Shown: positions 1 to 14,100 of the stretch, piece after piece
Numbering within the stretch: position 1 is the first letter of the stretch
How the letters are laid out: every line of letters starts with the position of its first letter
NCBI RefSeq assembly: GCF_000189635.1
Contig: NW_002476301.1
Location: forward strand, 62,001-126,000
Source: Tetrahymena thermophila SB210
Lineage: Eukaryota; Ciliophora; Oligohymenophorea; Hymenostomatida; Tetrahymenidae
Direction: 5' to 3'
Length of the DNA stretch: 64,000 nt
Notes under the pieces: generated by a model
Database searches by the model: none
Seen by the model: only the letters and a program-made list of their open reading frames with translations
What the model was told of the DNA's origin: nothing
Translations under genes and position numbers: made by a program

Positions 1-120
1 ATATTAGAATAATTATTTTAACTAATTTTAAGAATAATTTAAAAATTAAAAACATATTTTATAAATTCTTTATGATTATATTCAATATTGTTTACTTATG
101 AATTAAATAGAATTTATAAG

Positions 121-1008
121 ATGACAATTATTTTTAAGTTAAGCCGAAAATATTCATTTGATTTCATAAATTGCTATTTGAATTATAAAACGACTAGAGC
201 TTTTTTGATAACCTCAAATTTACGAAAAAAGAATACATCAGCTATTCAATATTTTAATAGTGTGTAAGAAATTCAAAAGCTAATAAAAGAATTTAGTTTT
301 AGTATGTAATTTGCTTTATTTCTTGATAATCTGAATAATAATTTAATAAAGAGAAAAATATATTCTGATTTTTCATGTGGTATCTCCAATAAAACTAATC
401 AATTATTTAAATCGACGATGCACTAGCAATATTTTTTTTGCTTATTTAATTTTACATAATATGCTTATGCACATTGCTTTTTGAAAAGAAAAATTATTTT
501 TAATTAATATTAGCTCTAAATACTTTAGAAATATTAATTAGTTCTAGTCTGTAAATAAATTACATTTTTTATGATTACAAAATTATTAAATTTCAAGATA
601 AACATATCAATAATTAAAGATATTTATTGTAAATATCTCAAAATTATATTTAGGTTTGCATGCTTATTCATAATGTAGATTAATTCATAAGTAGATAATA
701 AATAAAATAATAGTGGGTCTCTCTATACTCAGTTTTTAGACACAAATATAGCAGCTTAAAGCATATTTATTCAAATTTTTTATTTTTCTATTTATGTTTT
801 TTATTCTATACTATATCCAAATTTATTTAGTTAAATTAAACATCTAGACTTAATAAAATTTATTTTTCAAAAATATAAAATGATTTAATACTAAACTTCA
901 ATTAACTTGATCTCCAAATATAAATTATTATTTCAATAGAATATTTTTAGTATAACATGTATGTTTTAATTAATTCTAATGTATATCTTTTAATAATCTT
1001 TGTAATGA
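121..1008 (+). CDS. Uncertain 295-codon ORF, unknown product
   Basis: In the ciliate code an ATG at 121 opens a frame that runs without TGA to 1006-1008, giving 295 residues. About one codon in twelve is TAA or TAG (Gln), which is normal for real genes in this window. The first half looks more coding-like, with GC near 25%; parts of the second half drop to AT-rich background and give Ile/Phe/Leu-rich, possibly membrane-spanning stretches. I recognise no domain. With TGA as the only stop and such low GC, open frames of this length can arise by chance, so this is a candidate only. If real, it may also contain unrecognised introns. Confidence 0.28.
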
Positions 1009-1298
1009 GAAAGCAAATTTATATTATCTAATTAATTAATTTAGATATATTTTTATATTTAACTATTGATAAGATAATTTTGATTTTAAAAGATAAAAAT
1101 GATAGCAGATTAGGCTCAGATTATAAGCTTTTTGATGCTTATTTAATAAGAATATGTATTTCAAAGTTAATAAATTAAATGAAATTCTCCTGTTTTATGA
1201 AGGAAAAAAAAAATACCTGTCAGTATATAAAGTTAAATAATATATATAATAAAAGAAATTTGTATGATGGTTTATACTTCTTTACCTGCTAAGAATGA

Positions 1299-1595
1299 AT
1301 AAATTAAAAAAAGAAAAAAGAAAAGAAATAAATAAATGATGCATATTACTTAGCTATTATTGATGAAAGAAAGTAATAAAAATTGCAAAATATAAATAAG
1401 CAATTAAATGCCCACCTTAAAGTTGCATATGTTAATAAGAAGCTGCAAAAAAAAAAATAATAATAATAAAATAAGAAAAGCTATGAGCAATAAATGAATA
1501 ACAAAAAGAGTGAAATTTCATGTTAATTTTAAAAAGAATTTGAAAATGCTTACCAAAATTGGTTATAAAGAATGTAATAAGGTAAGCTTGCTTGA
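1299..1595 (+). CDS. Possible small charged coiled-coil protein, 5' end unresolved
   Basis: One frame, closed by TGA at 1593-1595, reads as a convincing Lys/Gln/Asn-rich helical protein of about 95 residues, with stretches such as AYYLAIIDERKQQ near the start and NAYQNWLQRMQQGKLA at the end. No ATG lies in the open segment: a TGA at 1296-1298 blocks it upstream. The start must therefore lie in an upstream exon joined by splicing, and an ATG at 1099 is one candidate. No family is recognised. It lies about 330 nt before the kinase gene, on the same strand. Confidence comes only from residue composition and the sensible stop. Confidence 0.35.
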
Positions 1596-1602
1596 TTGAA
1601 AG

Positions 1603-1924
1603 TAGGCAAAGAAAAAATAAGTAAAAAAATAAAGAAAAAAAGCGATTTCAATGTATATATATTCTACATTATTGATATCATAAGGTTTCTTAATATTTTT
1701 ATAATTTTTTGATATATAAAACTCATAATAATTAGTTAAAGATATAAATTAATCAAATTCAACTATATTGATTTAATTATTAAAATCTTTATAATTAATA
1801 CATACATACATATATCGATCGATCTATTTATCGATTAATCAACCAATCAATCAGTCAATTATACTGACTTTTTCAGTTTGAAGTATCATTACTCATTAGT
1901 ATTGCAACATTGCTTTTAATGAAG
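1603..1924. repeat. Short tetranucleotide-rich leader before the kinase gene
   Basis: Non-coding stretch. From about 1800 to 1861 it holds imperfect tandem four-base units (CATA, then GATC/CGAT, then CAAT/CAGT variants). Similar CAAT- or AAAC-type tracts recur in other gaps of the window (about 5180-5215, 24210-24240, 28193-28220). They look like simple-sequence drift and no regulatory role can be read from sequence alone. Confidence 0.5.
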
Positions 1925-4802
1925 ATGAATGAGTAGAATAGTTTTTGCGAAGCCATCCTTGGGTTATAGTTTATTGGATAGAATTTTGTTTTTGTGAGAC
2001 CATTAGATAAAGGAGAGTTCGGACAAATATGGATAGGCAGAGACATCAAAAATAATGAGCTTGTAGCGATAAAACAGATGAGCTTAAAAAAAAGGAGCTA
2101 ATATAGCTTACAATTAATTAGAAGAGAGTTAAATATTATGAAGCAATTAGAGCCAAATGAAAATGTAATTAGGTTTATTGATTAAGTGCGCTAAGATGAT
2201 AACTTATATATTATCATGGAGCTCTGTTAATAGAATTTGCATTAAAAAATTTCTAACATAAGAAAGAAGAAGGGTACTTCCGTTGCTCTTACAGAATCCG
2301 AAGCAGTAGGTAAATGGATTAAATTATAATATTTTAATACCTCTAAAAATATGTTGTTTTTTGCAATGAATCAAAGATTTAAAAAAATAGTTTAAACTAA
2401 CACATACATTATTTATATATTATAGTCGTTTTTCTCATAAGTAATAGCATTCTTATAAAGTTTATAAAAATTAATAGAGTCAAATATATATTATAAGAAA
2501 TGCATACAAATAAGAAAAAACTAGTAAAGGAATTAAATAGAAATAAGAAATATCTATTTTATTTATATTATCTCAATTACTGTCTGCTATTCTTCTATTA
2601 CTCCTAAAGAAAAACAAAAAAAAAATGGACAAAATAATCAATATATTTTTTTTCTTTTTTCAAATGGTCTAATGCATTAAAATCTAAATTTATTTTATAT
2701 ATATATAAAGGCTACATGAAATAGATTCTCAACGGCTTTAGATCTCTTAGAAAATAAAACATTATACATCGTGATATTAAGTTAAAAAATATTTTAGTTA
2801 AAAATAATGTGCTGAAAATTGCAGATTTTGGTTTGGCCATAAACAAAGAGTATGCCTCAAGTTAAGTTGGTACTCCCTACACCAAAGCTCCTGAAGTATA
2901 TGATGGGGTTTCTCGGTATTCTGATAAGGCTGATATTTGGTCTTTAGGAATTATTTTTTATTAAATGCTTTTTGATCTAAACTATCCTTTCCCAGCAAAA
3001 GACGAAAGAGAGCTGCAGAATAAAATAAAGCAAGGAAATATAAGCTACAACATTTAAAATATAAGAATAAGCTAATAAACTCAAGCCTTACTGAATCACA
3101 TGCTTTAAGTGTAAGAAATTATTTGATTGTTTAATAATTAATAAAATCATAAAAGATATTTAAAGAAAAAAAGCCTCTAATTAATTTACTTATTTTTTTA
3201 CAAAGATATTTAGCACACAACAAATTTTATATTTAAATAGATTTATTTATTAATTTCTTTGAAAAAAACAATTTTACCATCAATAAAACAAAACAGATAT
3301 AAAGAATAAATAAGATAAATCTAAATTTGAAATAGTTAGAATGAGCTTAATTAAACTTATAATCAATACATATTTATTTATCAAAACATAAATATTTTGA
3401 AGTGAAAATAATTAATAAAAAAGATATTTAAAAAGTAAATGGAAAATTTATTTTAACTTATTGAGATACTTAGATAAATAAATAAATAAATAAATCCATA
3501 ATCATGAATTAGATATTACTTTACAGTTTATAAAATTTAAATAAATTTCTTTTATAATTTAATTAATTAAATCGCTTTCTTTATAATTTAAATTCTTTGA
3601 TTAAAATATTCTGAGAATTTTTATGATAACATTCCTTTTAAATAAATATCTTAAAAAATAAATTTTAAGTTATTTTTTTGTTATTCATTCTCTACTTATC
3701 AAGAAAAAAACAATGACATTTAAAAGTTTTTAAATTTAAATTTTATTAATATAGAAATCCTGATTATCGTATAAGCTGGGAAGAGCTTTTTAACCATCCA
3801 GTTTTTTAGCAACAAGAAAGATTAGGATTTATGATGAATATTCCAGATGGAGGTAGAAAGAGAAATGCATCACTCAATTGCTTTGATAACACCTAAGCCT
3901 TTTCCTCCCCATAATCAGAATGCAATTAATTAGGTATTGCAGGATTTAAATCAAATTAAAACCTTGATGTTGTTCCAGTAAATTTAAGAGAAGAAGAAAA
4001 TTAAGATAATCTCAGATAATCAACATAAAAGTTTTATAAATAAATGTCTAATGGTTCAAACGGTAACTATAGTATAGGCTAGTCATTCAATTAGTAATAA
4101 CTCTTAAGCATTGGTAGCAGAGTAGAAGATGAAAAGGTGTTTTTAAAATTTAATGTAAATAATAACAGTAGCAATCTATGTAGTTCAAAATCTAACATAG
4201 ATCAATAATCAACTATATCTTCTGTGGACCAAAGATTTTAGAAGTAAAGAATTACATTAAGCATCGTCTAAGAAACTCTTATAAACTGCTTTTTATTAGT
4301 TAATGTTGATAAGTCTATTTATGAAAATTAAGAACTTTTAAAATTTTGTTCAGGAACTTAATTTGAACTAAGCTTATTTTTGAAGTATATTGATGAAAAT
4401 TTAATGGTAGAGGAAGAATTAGTAAATTTACATTAAGACCTCTATAAAGAAGCCAGATTAAATATCGTACAATACTTATCAGAGCCAAGAAAACTCTAAG
4501 AAATAGATTCATTTGATCGAACTAAGTACCTAAAGTGTCTTCGTAAATACTTTTTTTGCCTTTTAACATAGGCTAAATTCGTAAATGAAAATACAACCAA
4601 TTCTAGCAATCCAGTTAAAATATTAGAACATGCTTATGATATTCTTAAATGTGCTTTAGCTTCTAATTAATTTACTCTATAAAATTAATAAATGGTACCT
4701 ACAATACCTCCTAAAGACAAAGATAAATTTGAAAAAATTCCTTCTAGTAAATACGCTACATTTTATTAGAATTTAACTGAATTTTCACGTCGTGTTTTCT
4801 GA
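1925..4802 (+). CDS. Ser/Thr protein kinase (ULK/Atg1-like?), 610 aa, 3 exons
   Basis: Exons 1925-2309, 2711-3110 and 3755-4802 join in phase to 610 residues. The N-terminal half is a complete protein kinase domain: glycine loop KGEFGQIWIG (29-38), ATP-binding Lys in VAIK (K50), catalytic loop HRDIKLKN (148-155), DFG (167-169) and APE (188-190). All catalytic residues are present, so it should be active. It would phosphorylate Ser/Thr targets in the cytosol. The C-terminal half (from about 290) is Gln/Asn/Ser-rich and then helical, with no recognised domain. The overall shape recalls the expanded ciliate ULK/Atg1-like group, but the subfamily is an inference. Both introns are long for this window (401 and 644 nt). 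Confidence 0.88.
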
Positions 4803-6040
4803 GAAAAAAGACTCAATAAAAAAAAACCACTAAAATTAATTATTTATTAAACATAGTAAAATAAAAACAACACCTACTCTTATTCCAATTACCAATCCAT
4901 CCACTACTTTATATGGCTTTAAGTTTTCCTCACTTTCACCAAAATTTATTGATTATTATAAAATAACAAAATTCTCTAAAAACAATAATAATAATAAAAG
5001 AACAAACAGAAATTTTATTTATAGTAAATATATTAAATCTTGCTCGAAAAAGAAAATGGTAATAAATAAATAAACAAATACAAAAACATATACCTACTTA
5101 TATTTTCAAAAATAAGCAAATAAATCTAAATAGTTAGCTTTGAGAAGTTAAGCTTAGTAAATAAATAAGCAAACAATCAAGTAATTAATTAATTAATTAA
5201 TCAATCAATAAATTAATCTAATCCTCTCTGTTTTAGTTTAAATTTGATATTAACATAATAAATATTTTGTAATAAACATATTATACAATTAATTTATAAA
5301 TCCAATATTAACAAAAATACTTTTCTAAATTACATTAAATAATTAATATCTTGTTTCTTTTTAAAATTGAAATCTAATTATTTTTACTAAAATTTATTTT
5401 TGAAATCACTATTTAATTGAGCAAGTTTCATTTTTATAAAATTCAAAAAGATATCTAAACTATTAATCCAATTAAAATGGTTTAATATTAATTTCTATCC
5501 TATATGTATTTAATTAATAAAAAGAGCTAGTTTTTGAGTTAAATTTAATTAGATATAACTATTTTATAAAAGGTTTATTTCTTTATTATTAAATAAATTA
5601 ACAAATTAGTTAATATTTAAAATTTGAAAAATCAAAATATCTAAGTTTTTTTATACACTTAATATGCTAAAAAATCATAATCCAATTTTTTTTTTTTCAT
5701 CTCCTATTTTTGTAAATTAAAAAGATAAAATTTTTCAAATAAATTTAAGGATTTTTTTATTTCAATTCTATGATTTGTATTTATTGCAAAATAAAACAAT
5801 AATATTATAAAAATTACACTTATAAATAAATATGTTAAGTTAATTTAATTAATTATAAGTAAATTATTATAAGTAAATCTCATAATAAATTAAATTAGTT
5901 ATAGAAGTAAGTTTATATAATTAACTCAAAGTAAGTTTTAATAAATTAATATTTTTTTATATATTCTATAAATAGTTTTAAAAAGACCTATGTGTGCTTA
6001 TGTTTGTTTTTTTTTTTGTGTTTAATTAAAAATTTAGCTT
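4803..6040. other. Intergenic, convergent gene ends
   Basis: Lies between the 3' ends of the kinase (+) and the Gln/Asn-rich gene (-). Very AT-rich, with homopolymer runs and a TTAA/CAAT tetranucleotide tract near 5180-5215. I see no gene or RNA in it. Confidence 0.6.
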
Positions 6041-8605
6041 TCAAATTAATGAACTTTTGTTTAATTCTATTTAATTAGTTTCATTAATTTTGCTAGCTGC
6101 AGGTGAGGTTCCTAATTTTTTTAGGAAAAATGATATATCATCTTCAGCAGAAAATATTTTACTGTGACAATCTTACAAAATTTAATTTTATAAGCTGACA
6201 TTGTTTTTGTTGCTTTTATTATTATTGACATGTTTATATTTTTTCTTCAAGATATTGTTTAATTTTTCTTAGTTAGCTTAAATATTAGCTGATATATTTT
6301 TATTATCGCTTTTTTGTTTCAAATCTTTATTTTCAAAATTTAAAACATTTAATTTCATGTTTTAACTAGTTTATTATAAATAATTATTGGTTAAGAAACT
6401 ATTATTTATGCTGGAGGATTAATTTTCATATTCACTTTTTTATTTCTAATTTGCAATTCTTCTAATTTAGAAAATATTATTATTATTGTCTCCTATTTGT
6501 TACTAATTTGATAGTCTATTTTCAATATTGTTTTTCATCACTTTATGCAGCAGTTTTTTTCTGAATTCATTTAAATCGTTTGCCCCTTCGTTTCTTTAAG
6601 TAAAGCTATTACTTTATTCTTTAGCACTAAAATTTCTTTTCCTTTATCTTTGGATATTTGACTCAGTTTTGATTCTTGGTTCATTCATAATTATTTATTC
6701 TAAAGTTGCTTATTTTGGCTTCACTTATTAAAACGAACTTTTATTAACTAGCAACTATTACTAAGTACTTTTTTGATTTAGGTAACTTTTGTTATTTTTA
6801 TCTTAATTATTAAGTTAGTTTGAAGTTTGATTTAGCTCAATAGTAGACTAGTCGGCCAAATTTATTTCATTTGATTTAATAACTCTGCTACTTTAATCCT
6901 ATTGATATATTTTTGAACTTTGAAATGGAGTCAGACTGCGACCACGTAATTAATTTTTATTTTCTTCTTGTGTATTTTCTTTTTTTCCTTCATAAATTTA
7001 CTAGCTTAAAAATCCATTAAAGCCAAAGGAAAAAGGAGTATTAGAGCTATTTTTATTATTTAATTGGTTTATTTAGTTTTAGTTACTGATATCTAACTAA
7101 TCTTAAAGTTTTTAAACACAATATTATTTTTTGGGTGTAATTATTTACTGATCCACTATTTCTTAGCTTTAAGAAAATATCAGAGAGTTGTTATTTAAAG
7201 GAAATTGTTTGTCTTTACTAGCAGAAATGATCTCTTCGGATTCACAACTATTCTTTTTAGTTGATAGCGCACTGCTCTATTTAGAAGAATCTGTATCAGC
7301 ATCAGCCATGTAATATGAAGAATCGCTTGTTGTAAAGTTTTTTTTTTCAGATATATTAGATTGCATTTGTTTAATATACTAATTTTTAAAAATCGCGAAA
7401 TTCCCTGAGCATTCATTTTATTTTTAAATTTTGTATTACTATGAGTCTGTATTCAGTCTAGTGCTATTAATTTAACTTTTTTATGAGTAGCAAATCTTAC
7501 TTCTCCATAAAGGAGAACATTTTTCTTTGCTTTCACTTTTTAAGTCAAAATTATCAATTTGATTCTCTTAGTTCTAGTTTTAATAGCAAATATCATCTTT
7601 TTCAGATATTTTTTGTTATTAGTTATTACTTTTTACTTACTCAGCCTTAATTTTTATTTCTTAGTTATCCAATCCTTCTTCTGAGCTTAGGTACTAAGTA
7701 TTCTAATTAGCGGTTTCTTAATTCATTTTTGAATTATCTTATATTCTACTTCTTTCATATCTTTTTCTGCAGTTCTTGTTGAGTTAACCTATCTCTTCTT
7801 CTAAGTCATTTAAAGCCTTTTAAAAAGAACTCCTTTATAAAAATTAAGGACTTTACTTGTCATATAAATTATCAATTTTTTAAATATCTAATAAATCATC
7901 CTCCTAGATTTCACTTTATGTTAATTATTATTTTATTAAGTACTCCTTTAATTATCTCGAAGCTTGAAGAGACCTTATTTCACGTTAACCAATTACAGTA
8001 TTCAGGGTATTGCTTTAACGACGAAGAGGACTCTATGATCCTGATTTTTTTGCACATGTTGCCTATAGCTGTTTTATTATTTCTTCTTTAACTAGATGAT
8101 CATTATAAGAAAATGAATCTGTTCTCATGTCTTTATACTTTTTAAACTCTTCATTAACAATAGTTTCGCATTCAACGTGCTCTATATCTTCTTCATTACT
8201 TTTACTCAGCTCAATTGAAAGCTTCAAAGCACTAATTATTACTCTTTTATTATTCTTCTTTATTATGCTATCATTAAGACAATTTGAAGTATTTTATTAT
8301 TTAGTAGGAGATAGATCTGCATAGCCATTTTAGGAATTTTTTTAAAAATTAATTTGTTATTATATAATATTCTTTAGAGAATACTAAGCCAATTGCTCTG
8401 CATAAGAGCTTGTTTATCTCTTTTGTTTTTACTGAAGGTTTTCTGAGTTACATCTTATCTTTTCTATTATAGTCTAAGCCATCATTTAATGCTTTTAATT
8501 TATGTTTTAACACACAGAAATCTATTGGTTTTCTTGATTGAAGTTATTAGCAGAGCTTCTTTTTAATCTAGTCACTTTCAAAGGGCTACCATCATTCATC
8601 TTCAT
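6041..8605 (-). CDS. Gln/Asn/Ser-rich hypothetical protein, 854 aa
   Basis: A single uninterrupted minus-strand frame runs from ATG at 8603-8605 to TGA at 6041-6043. A second in-frame ATG lies two codons downstream. I checked for TCA (reverse of TGA) in this frame from 7416 to 8640 and found none. The protein is hydrophilic and very rich in Gln, Asn, Ser and Lys, with short acidic and helical patches, and has no signal peptide, membrane segment or recognised domain. The frame stays open upstream of 8605 to an AG near 8655, so a short 5' exon near 8700-8875 is possible and the true start may be higher. Its function is unknown; intrinsic disorder is an inference from composition. Confidence 0.8.
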
Positions 8606-11169
8606 TTCAAATAGCTCAGATGATAATAAAGATTATATGTAGGTTGGTATTTGCTAAAAATATTTTTTTTATTTAATTATTAAGTATATAATATTAATAT
8701 CTGTCTGTTTATTTATTTACTTACTTACTATCACTTATTTGTTTCACAAACAAATTCTGATTTGATTATTACTTTTTTTGTTTTGCTTTTTTTCTTTACT
8801 AAAGTTTCTTGTATAAAATACTATTACCAATAATACCATTAAATTTAATTAAATAGCAAGCATTTTTAAATTTCATATTCAATTAACTTTTAGACTAAAT
8901 CCACACATTTAGTATAAAGATATATCAACAAAATTACAAAATCTACAAATAGTATTTGTTTTTAGTACTAGTTTGCTATTAATATAGCCAATTTTAAGTG
9001 TGCTAAACTTATAAAATATGTATAAACAAAAAAGAGTATAAAATATATAAAAACAAAAAGAGTGTTGATTTTTTTATTTAGAACAAATAATTACAAAATA
9101 TATTCAAATACTTAATCAGAATTTTTATACCATGAAAGATGTTATGATTACACTATCATTTAAAGTATTAATTCTAAGAATAAACTGTAAGCAAAAATTC
9201 ATAAAAAAATCAACCTATTTTATTGCATGAAAACTATGAAATTATTATCAATGTTGAAATAAATTGTTTTACCAAGTAATAAAATATCATTCTTAAAAAT
9301 CCTCTTTTGTAATTACAATATTTGTGAGAACAAATATCATAATAATCTATATCAATCATCTTAGGAATTTATTTGATTTTTGAAATTTAAATAGTTATAA
9401 TAAGTGAATATGAAATCTCTATTTCTTTTTACCTTTAGCAAACAAAAGAAAACGCTTAAAAATTATTCCTTTACTAAAAATAGCTTATTTCGCTTTTAGA
9501 AATACCTTTATTTCATGTAATTTGATTATATTACTATGCTTATTATTTTTATTTAAAGATACACCTTACTCATTTTAATTTAATTAGCTCCTTTCACTGA
9601 TGAACTATCAAAATCAAATTAAATCCACTTATTTTATAATTCAATTAGTAATTGTTATGTTTAGTGTACAACCAACTGTAAATCACAGAATTCTTTTTTA
9701 AAATAAATAAAAAATACAAAGTTGATGTAAACTACTTTTCATTTGTGATAATCTATTACGATATTATTCTTCATGTTATTAAATTTAAAAACATCAACAA
9801 TAAATGGTCTATTTTTAAATATTAATAAATAGTAACAATATTCAATACAAAAATAAATGGAGTCAGCATTAAAACCTTTTCAGTAAAATATTTAAATATT
9901 TTTATTTATATATTTAAATAAATATTAATAATGAAATAATATGTCAGAAAGCAACTTTATTGATTATTTTATTTATCATACTCTATGGAAATAAATCAAT
10001 TGATAGATTGTATAAAAATTTATAAATAGGAAAATTAATCTACTAGAATTTTATTTTTATCAAAAAAGTAAAATTTTAAATCAAATTTTTTGAACTAACT
10101 GTTTACAGAATTTTTAAATACATTTTTCAATTTTAAAAGAATGAAAAACTTAAAAATATTTTATTTTTTAAAACTTTAACCTCAAAAAAATAAAAATACA
10201 TATTCTTTAAATTAGATTTTATTTATTTTTTTGTTAAGAAAATGTTGAATTGAATGGTTTTTACAGAATTTTACTTTTAGGGTTTTCTAATTAAATGAAG
10301 GTTTGATATTATTAATCAAAAATTCAGAGATTTAATTTCTAGCTGCTTTAATCATGTAAATATTTAATAAATAATTTATTAATAAGTAATTAATTTACAA
10401 AAAACTAATTAAAATTAAGCAATAAAAAATAATATGGTTTTTAAAAATTTAGATGAGCAAATAAAATTTAATAAAATCTTTAAAGTAAATCACAAAAATA
10501 TTATAGTTATTAGCAAATTATAAAAATAATAAAAATAATTGGGCGGCTGATTCTTTATAATCTTTAAAGCAGTATTTTAATATCAAATAAAAAATCAAAA
10601 GGAAAATAAAAATAATTAATGTTTAATTTTCTTTTTAAGAAAAGAAAAATAAAATAGATTATAAAAATGAATAGTTAATTTAAATAATTAATATATTTTT
10701 TTAATATTAAAATTTTACAATAAAATGCATGGAATATGTACTAATAAACACTCCTTTTTTGTTATTCAGCTTTGAAATAATTTAAAAGCCCTTTCTGTTA
10801 AAGTATGTATGGTATTTGAAAGATAATAATCATGATTAAGATTTAATAAATGTTTTTTTTTTGTGAAAGAAAGCATTTCAATGTGACCGTTTGAAAATTT
10901 TTACTTATCTTTTCTAACTATTTTTTCTTTTTGAAATTTGATTAAAAGAATTATCCCTTTAGAAAGTTAATTTGCTCACCCATCGTATTTGGCTTGCTTT
11001 GCTAATTAGAAGAAATAAATTAAATAATAAATAAAAGAAAAGAAAAGAGATTATATCTAATCATTTTCAATCAATATTTTGACTTTCATCTTAAGTCCAT
11101 AACTTTATAACTAGTAAGACATTAAACTCTCTTATTCACCCATTCATTTTTGAAGATAAAATTTGCATT
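8606..11169. other. Long intergenic region between divergent genes
   Basis: About 2.6 kb between the divergent 5' ends of the Gln/Asn-rich gene (-) and the TPR gene (+). Mostly below 20% GC. The last 400 bases (about 10740-11160) are somewhat richer and probably hold the TPR promoter and leader. Apart from a possible 5' exon of the minus-strand gene near 8700-8875, I see no gene, tRNA or repeat family here. Confidence 0.55.
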
Positions 11170-14100
11170 ATGAATTGTGGAAATAAGGAAAATATCAGTA
11201 GCACTTAATCTTAAAAATAAGGTAAAAGCTTTAAATGTAGTTGATTAGCCATTGTCTTATATTAAATTCAATTCAGATTTTACGAAACGTTCCGATTATA
11301 TATATGATTAAGCCAAAGCCTTTAATTTAATTTTCTTTTTATAAAATAATAGATGCTATTAATTAGCTTTTAATGAAGCATAATTTCAAGATTTAAGAGT
11401 AGTAAAATAACAGTTCAGCTTTGAACAATTCCACTCTAGATAATAAACAAATTCCTTTTCTTTAGAAGGTAAACTCATAGTAATCTAGTACATCAAAATA
11501 AAGTGTTTCAATGCAAAGCCCAGTTTAAGATTTAAAAACCAAAGGCCAATAAATATTTTAAAGCGCTCAATAATAAAATAATTAAGCACAGTAGCTAAAC
11601 AGTAGTGGATCTTTAAGATCTTCACAAAATCTTTCTTGTTCTCGTTTATCAAAATCATTCAGATAAACAATAAATGTTGATAATTTAATAAGTATATGCT
11701 CGAAAAAATTAACTATTGATCCTAAGCATAAAAAAGCTCTGTATATTAGAGCATCCTCTTACATGAAAAAAGGTTTATTTGAGTAAGCAATTAATGATAC
11801 AAACACGCTTATATCTATTGATGAATATAACGTAGGAGCATATTATATAAGAGGTAAGTTTTTATTTGATTTTAATTCAATATTTAATTCAATCGTCAGT
11901 TCAGTTTGCTTATTTGTCAGTCCGTCCAAAATATTTTATTTTAAATAAAACATAAATTTATTTTCATTTCTAAATCTTTTTTTCACCTTTATTTAAATAT
12001 TTTTCTAATGAAAAGGCTGCGCCTATGAAAAGCAAGGAGACATAGAAAAGGGTATTTAAGATTTTAGCTTCGTTTTAGAATTAGATGCTTCACATGTAAA
12101 TGCTGTTTTTGCTAGAGCTGCTTGCTATAATAAATTGGGTGATTTTAATAAAGCTATAGAAGATTATAATAAAGCTTTAGAATTAGATTAAGAAAAATAA
12201 TAAATGATGAGTTCTGGAATGAAGAGAAACCGTAGATTGCTAAGCTAGAAACTCTCTTAAAGCTAGAATTTTTCTAATCAAGGTTCTAGTTTTAAACAGA
12301 ACCCTATCAATATAAATAATGCTTAAAATGATAGTGGTATTTAATGCGTTTAATTAAATTATGGATAAAATTTCAATGAGAATAGTAGTTGTTAAGTTTC
12401 TGGTAAAAAATAAATTGGTAAGTAGTAATATGGATACCATTTTGCTTAGAGTCAAAGTTAATAAAATATTAATTCAAATGAAGAGGATTTCATTAATCCT
12501 AATGAGTCAAACATAAATTTTATTCATATGGACTCTTCTCAAATTATTTCAAATGGTTTAAGTGGGTAAAAGCAAAAATAACACTAGTTTTCTGTTTAAA
12601 AATCTTCTTAATAGTAAGCATATTTGAAAGACTCTCCTTAACTCCCTTCTTCCCATTCTAGAACATTGAGCTCACAAGGAAGATTCTCTAACTCTAAACT
12701 AAATGCCGTTGTAAGCTAACCATAGTAATTAATAACACCACATAATATTTAAAATATGTAAATTTCTCTTGAGAATTAAATAACTCCAATGAGAAGATAA
12801 AACTCTTCAAACTCTCTTCATTCTACAGTTAGATCATCTACAAGATTAGAAGAGCAACCATCTTTCTAATCAGACATGTCTTTTATTGCTAATTCAAATT
12901 AAGAACAATAGCAACAAAAATATAAGGGCGATACAAAAAAGTAAGCAGAGAATCTTCATTCACAAGGATTTGAAATGCGCAAAAAAGGAGATTTCCAAAA
13001 AGCTATTTAACTATATACCTAAGCTATAGAGCTAAATCCACGCCACTTTAAGGCTTTTTTCAACAGGTAATTATACGTTTTTAAAAATTTTTTTTATAAA
13101 TTAAGTTTTCATCTAATTAAAAAATCTAAATTTAATTTAACTAAAATCATAATTATATAACAGAGGTTTCGCTTATGATAAGTTAGAAATGTATGACTTA
13201 GCAATAGCTGATTACTCTTAAGCTTTAGAAATAGACCCTAATAATGCTTATGCTTATTATAATAGAGGAATAAGCTTAGATCGTAAAAATCTTTTCGATG
13301 ATGCAATAAGCAATTTTACTATGGCCATTTCTCTTGATGATAAAAAGGCCGATTTCTATCACAATAGAGCATTTGCATATAGAAAAAAGAAAAACTATGA
13401 AATGGCAATTAGTGACTATACAAAGGCTATTGAAATAGATAGTAAGCACTTCAAAGCTTATTATAACAGAGCATTCTGCTTTGATAAGATTAATAATTTT
13501 GAAAGTGCTGAAAGTGATTATAAATAAGCTTTGATGCTTTAGCCTAAGAATATTAATGTACTTTATCATTACGGATGTCTCTTAGAGAAGATTAACACTC
13601 CACAATCATTAGAAGATGCCTTAATTTGCTTTAATGAAGCTCTTTCACTAGACTCAAGTTATGCTCCAGCTTATAACGCTAGAGGATTAGTTTATGATAA
13701 ACTAAAAAATTATGACTAAGCATATCAAGATTTCTCGAATGCTATTAGTCTACACCAAAACAATCCTGTATTTATTCATAATAGAGCTTGTTGTCTTAGA
13801 AATATGGGAAAGTAAAATAAAATAAAATTTTATTTCAATTAAAAAAGTAAATCAAAATTTTTAATCATTTTAGACTTAATGAAGCAATTGAAGACTTTAA
13901 TGCTGCACTATAATTAGATTCAACTAATCCTATCATCTATTCAAACATTGGGTAAAAAACGTTTTTCTATTTCAAATATTCTTATAATTTTATTTTTTTA
14001 CTCCAGCTTGGTACACAGAAAGCTTGAAAATTTTGAACACGCAATAGAGTGCTACACAAAAGAAATGGAATACAGTACTGAAAATGCTAGGACTATTAAC

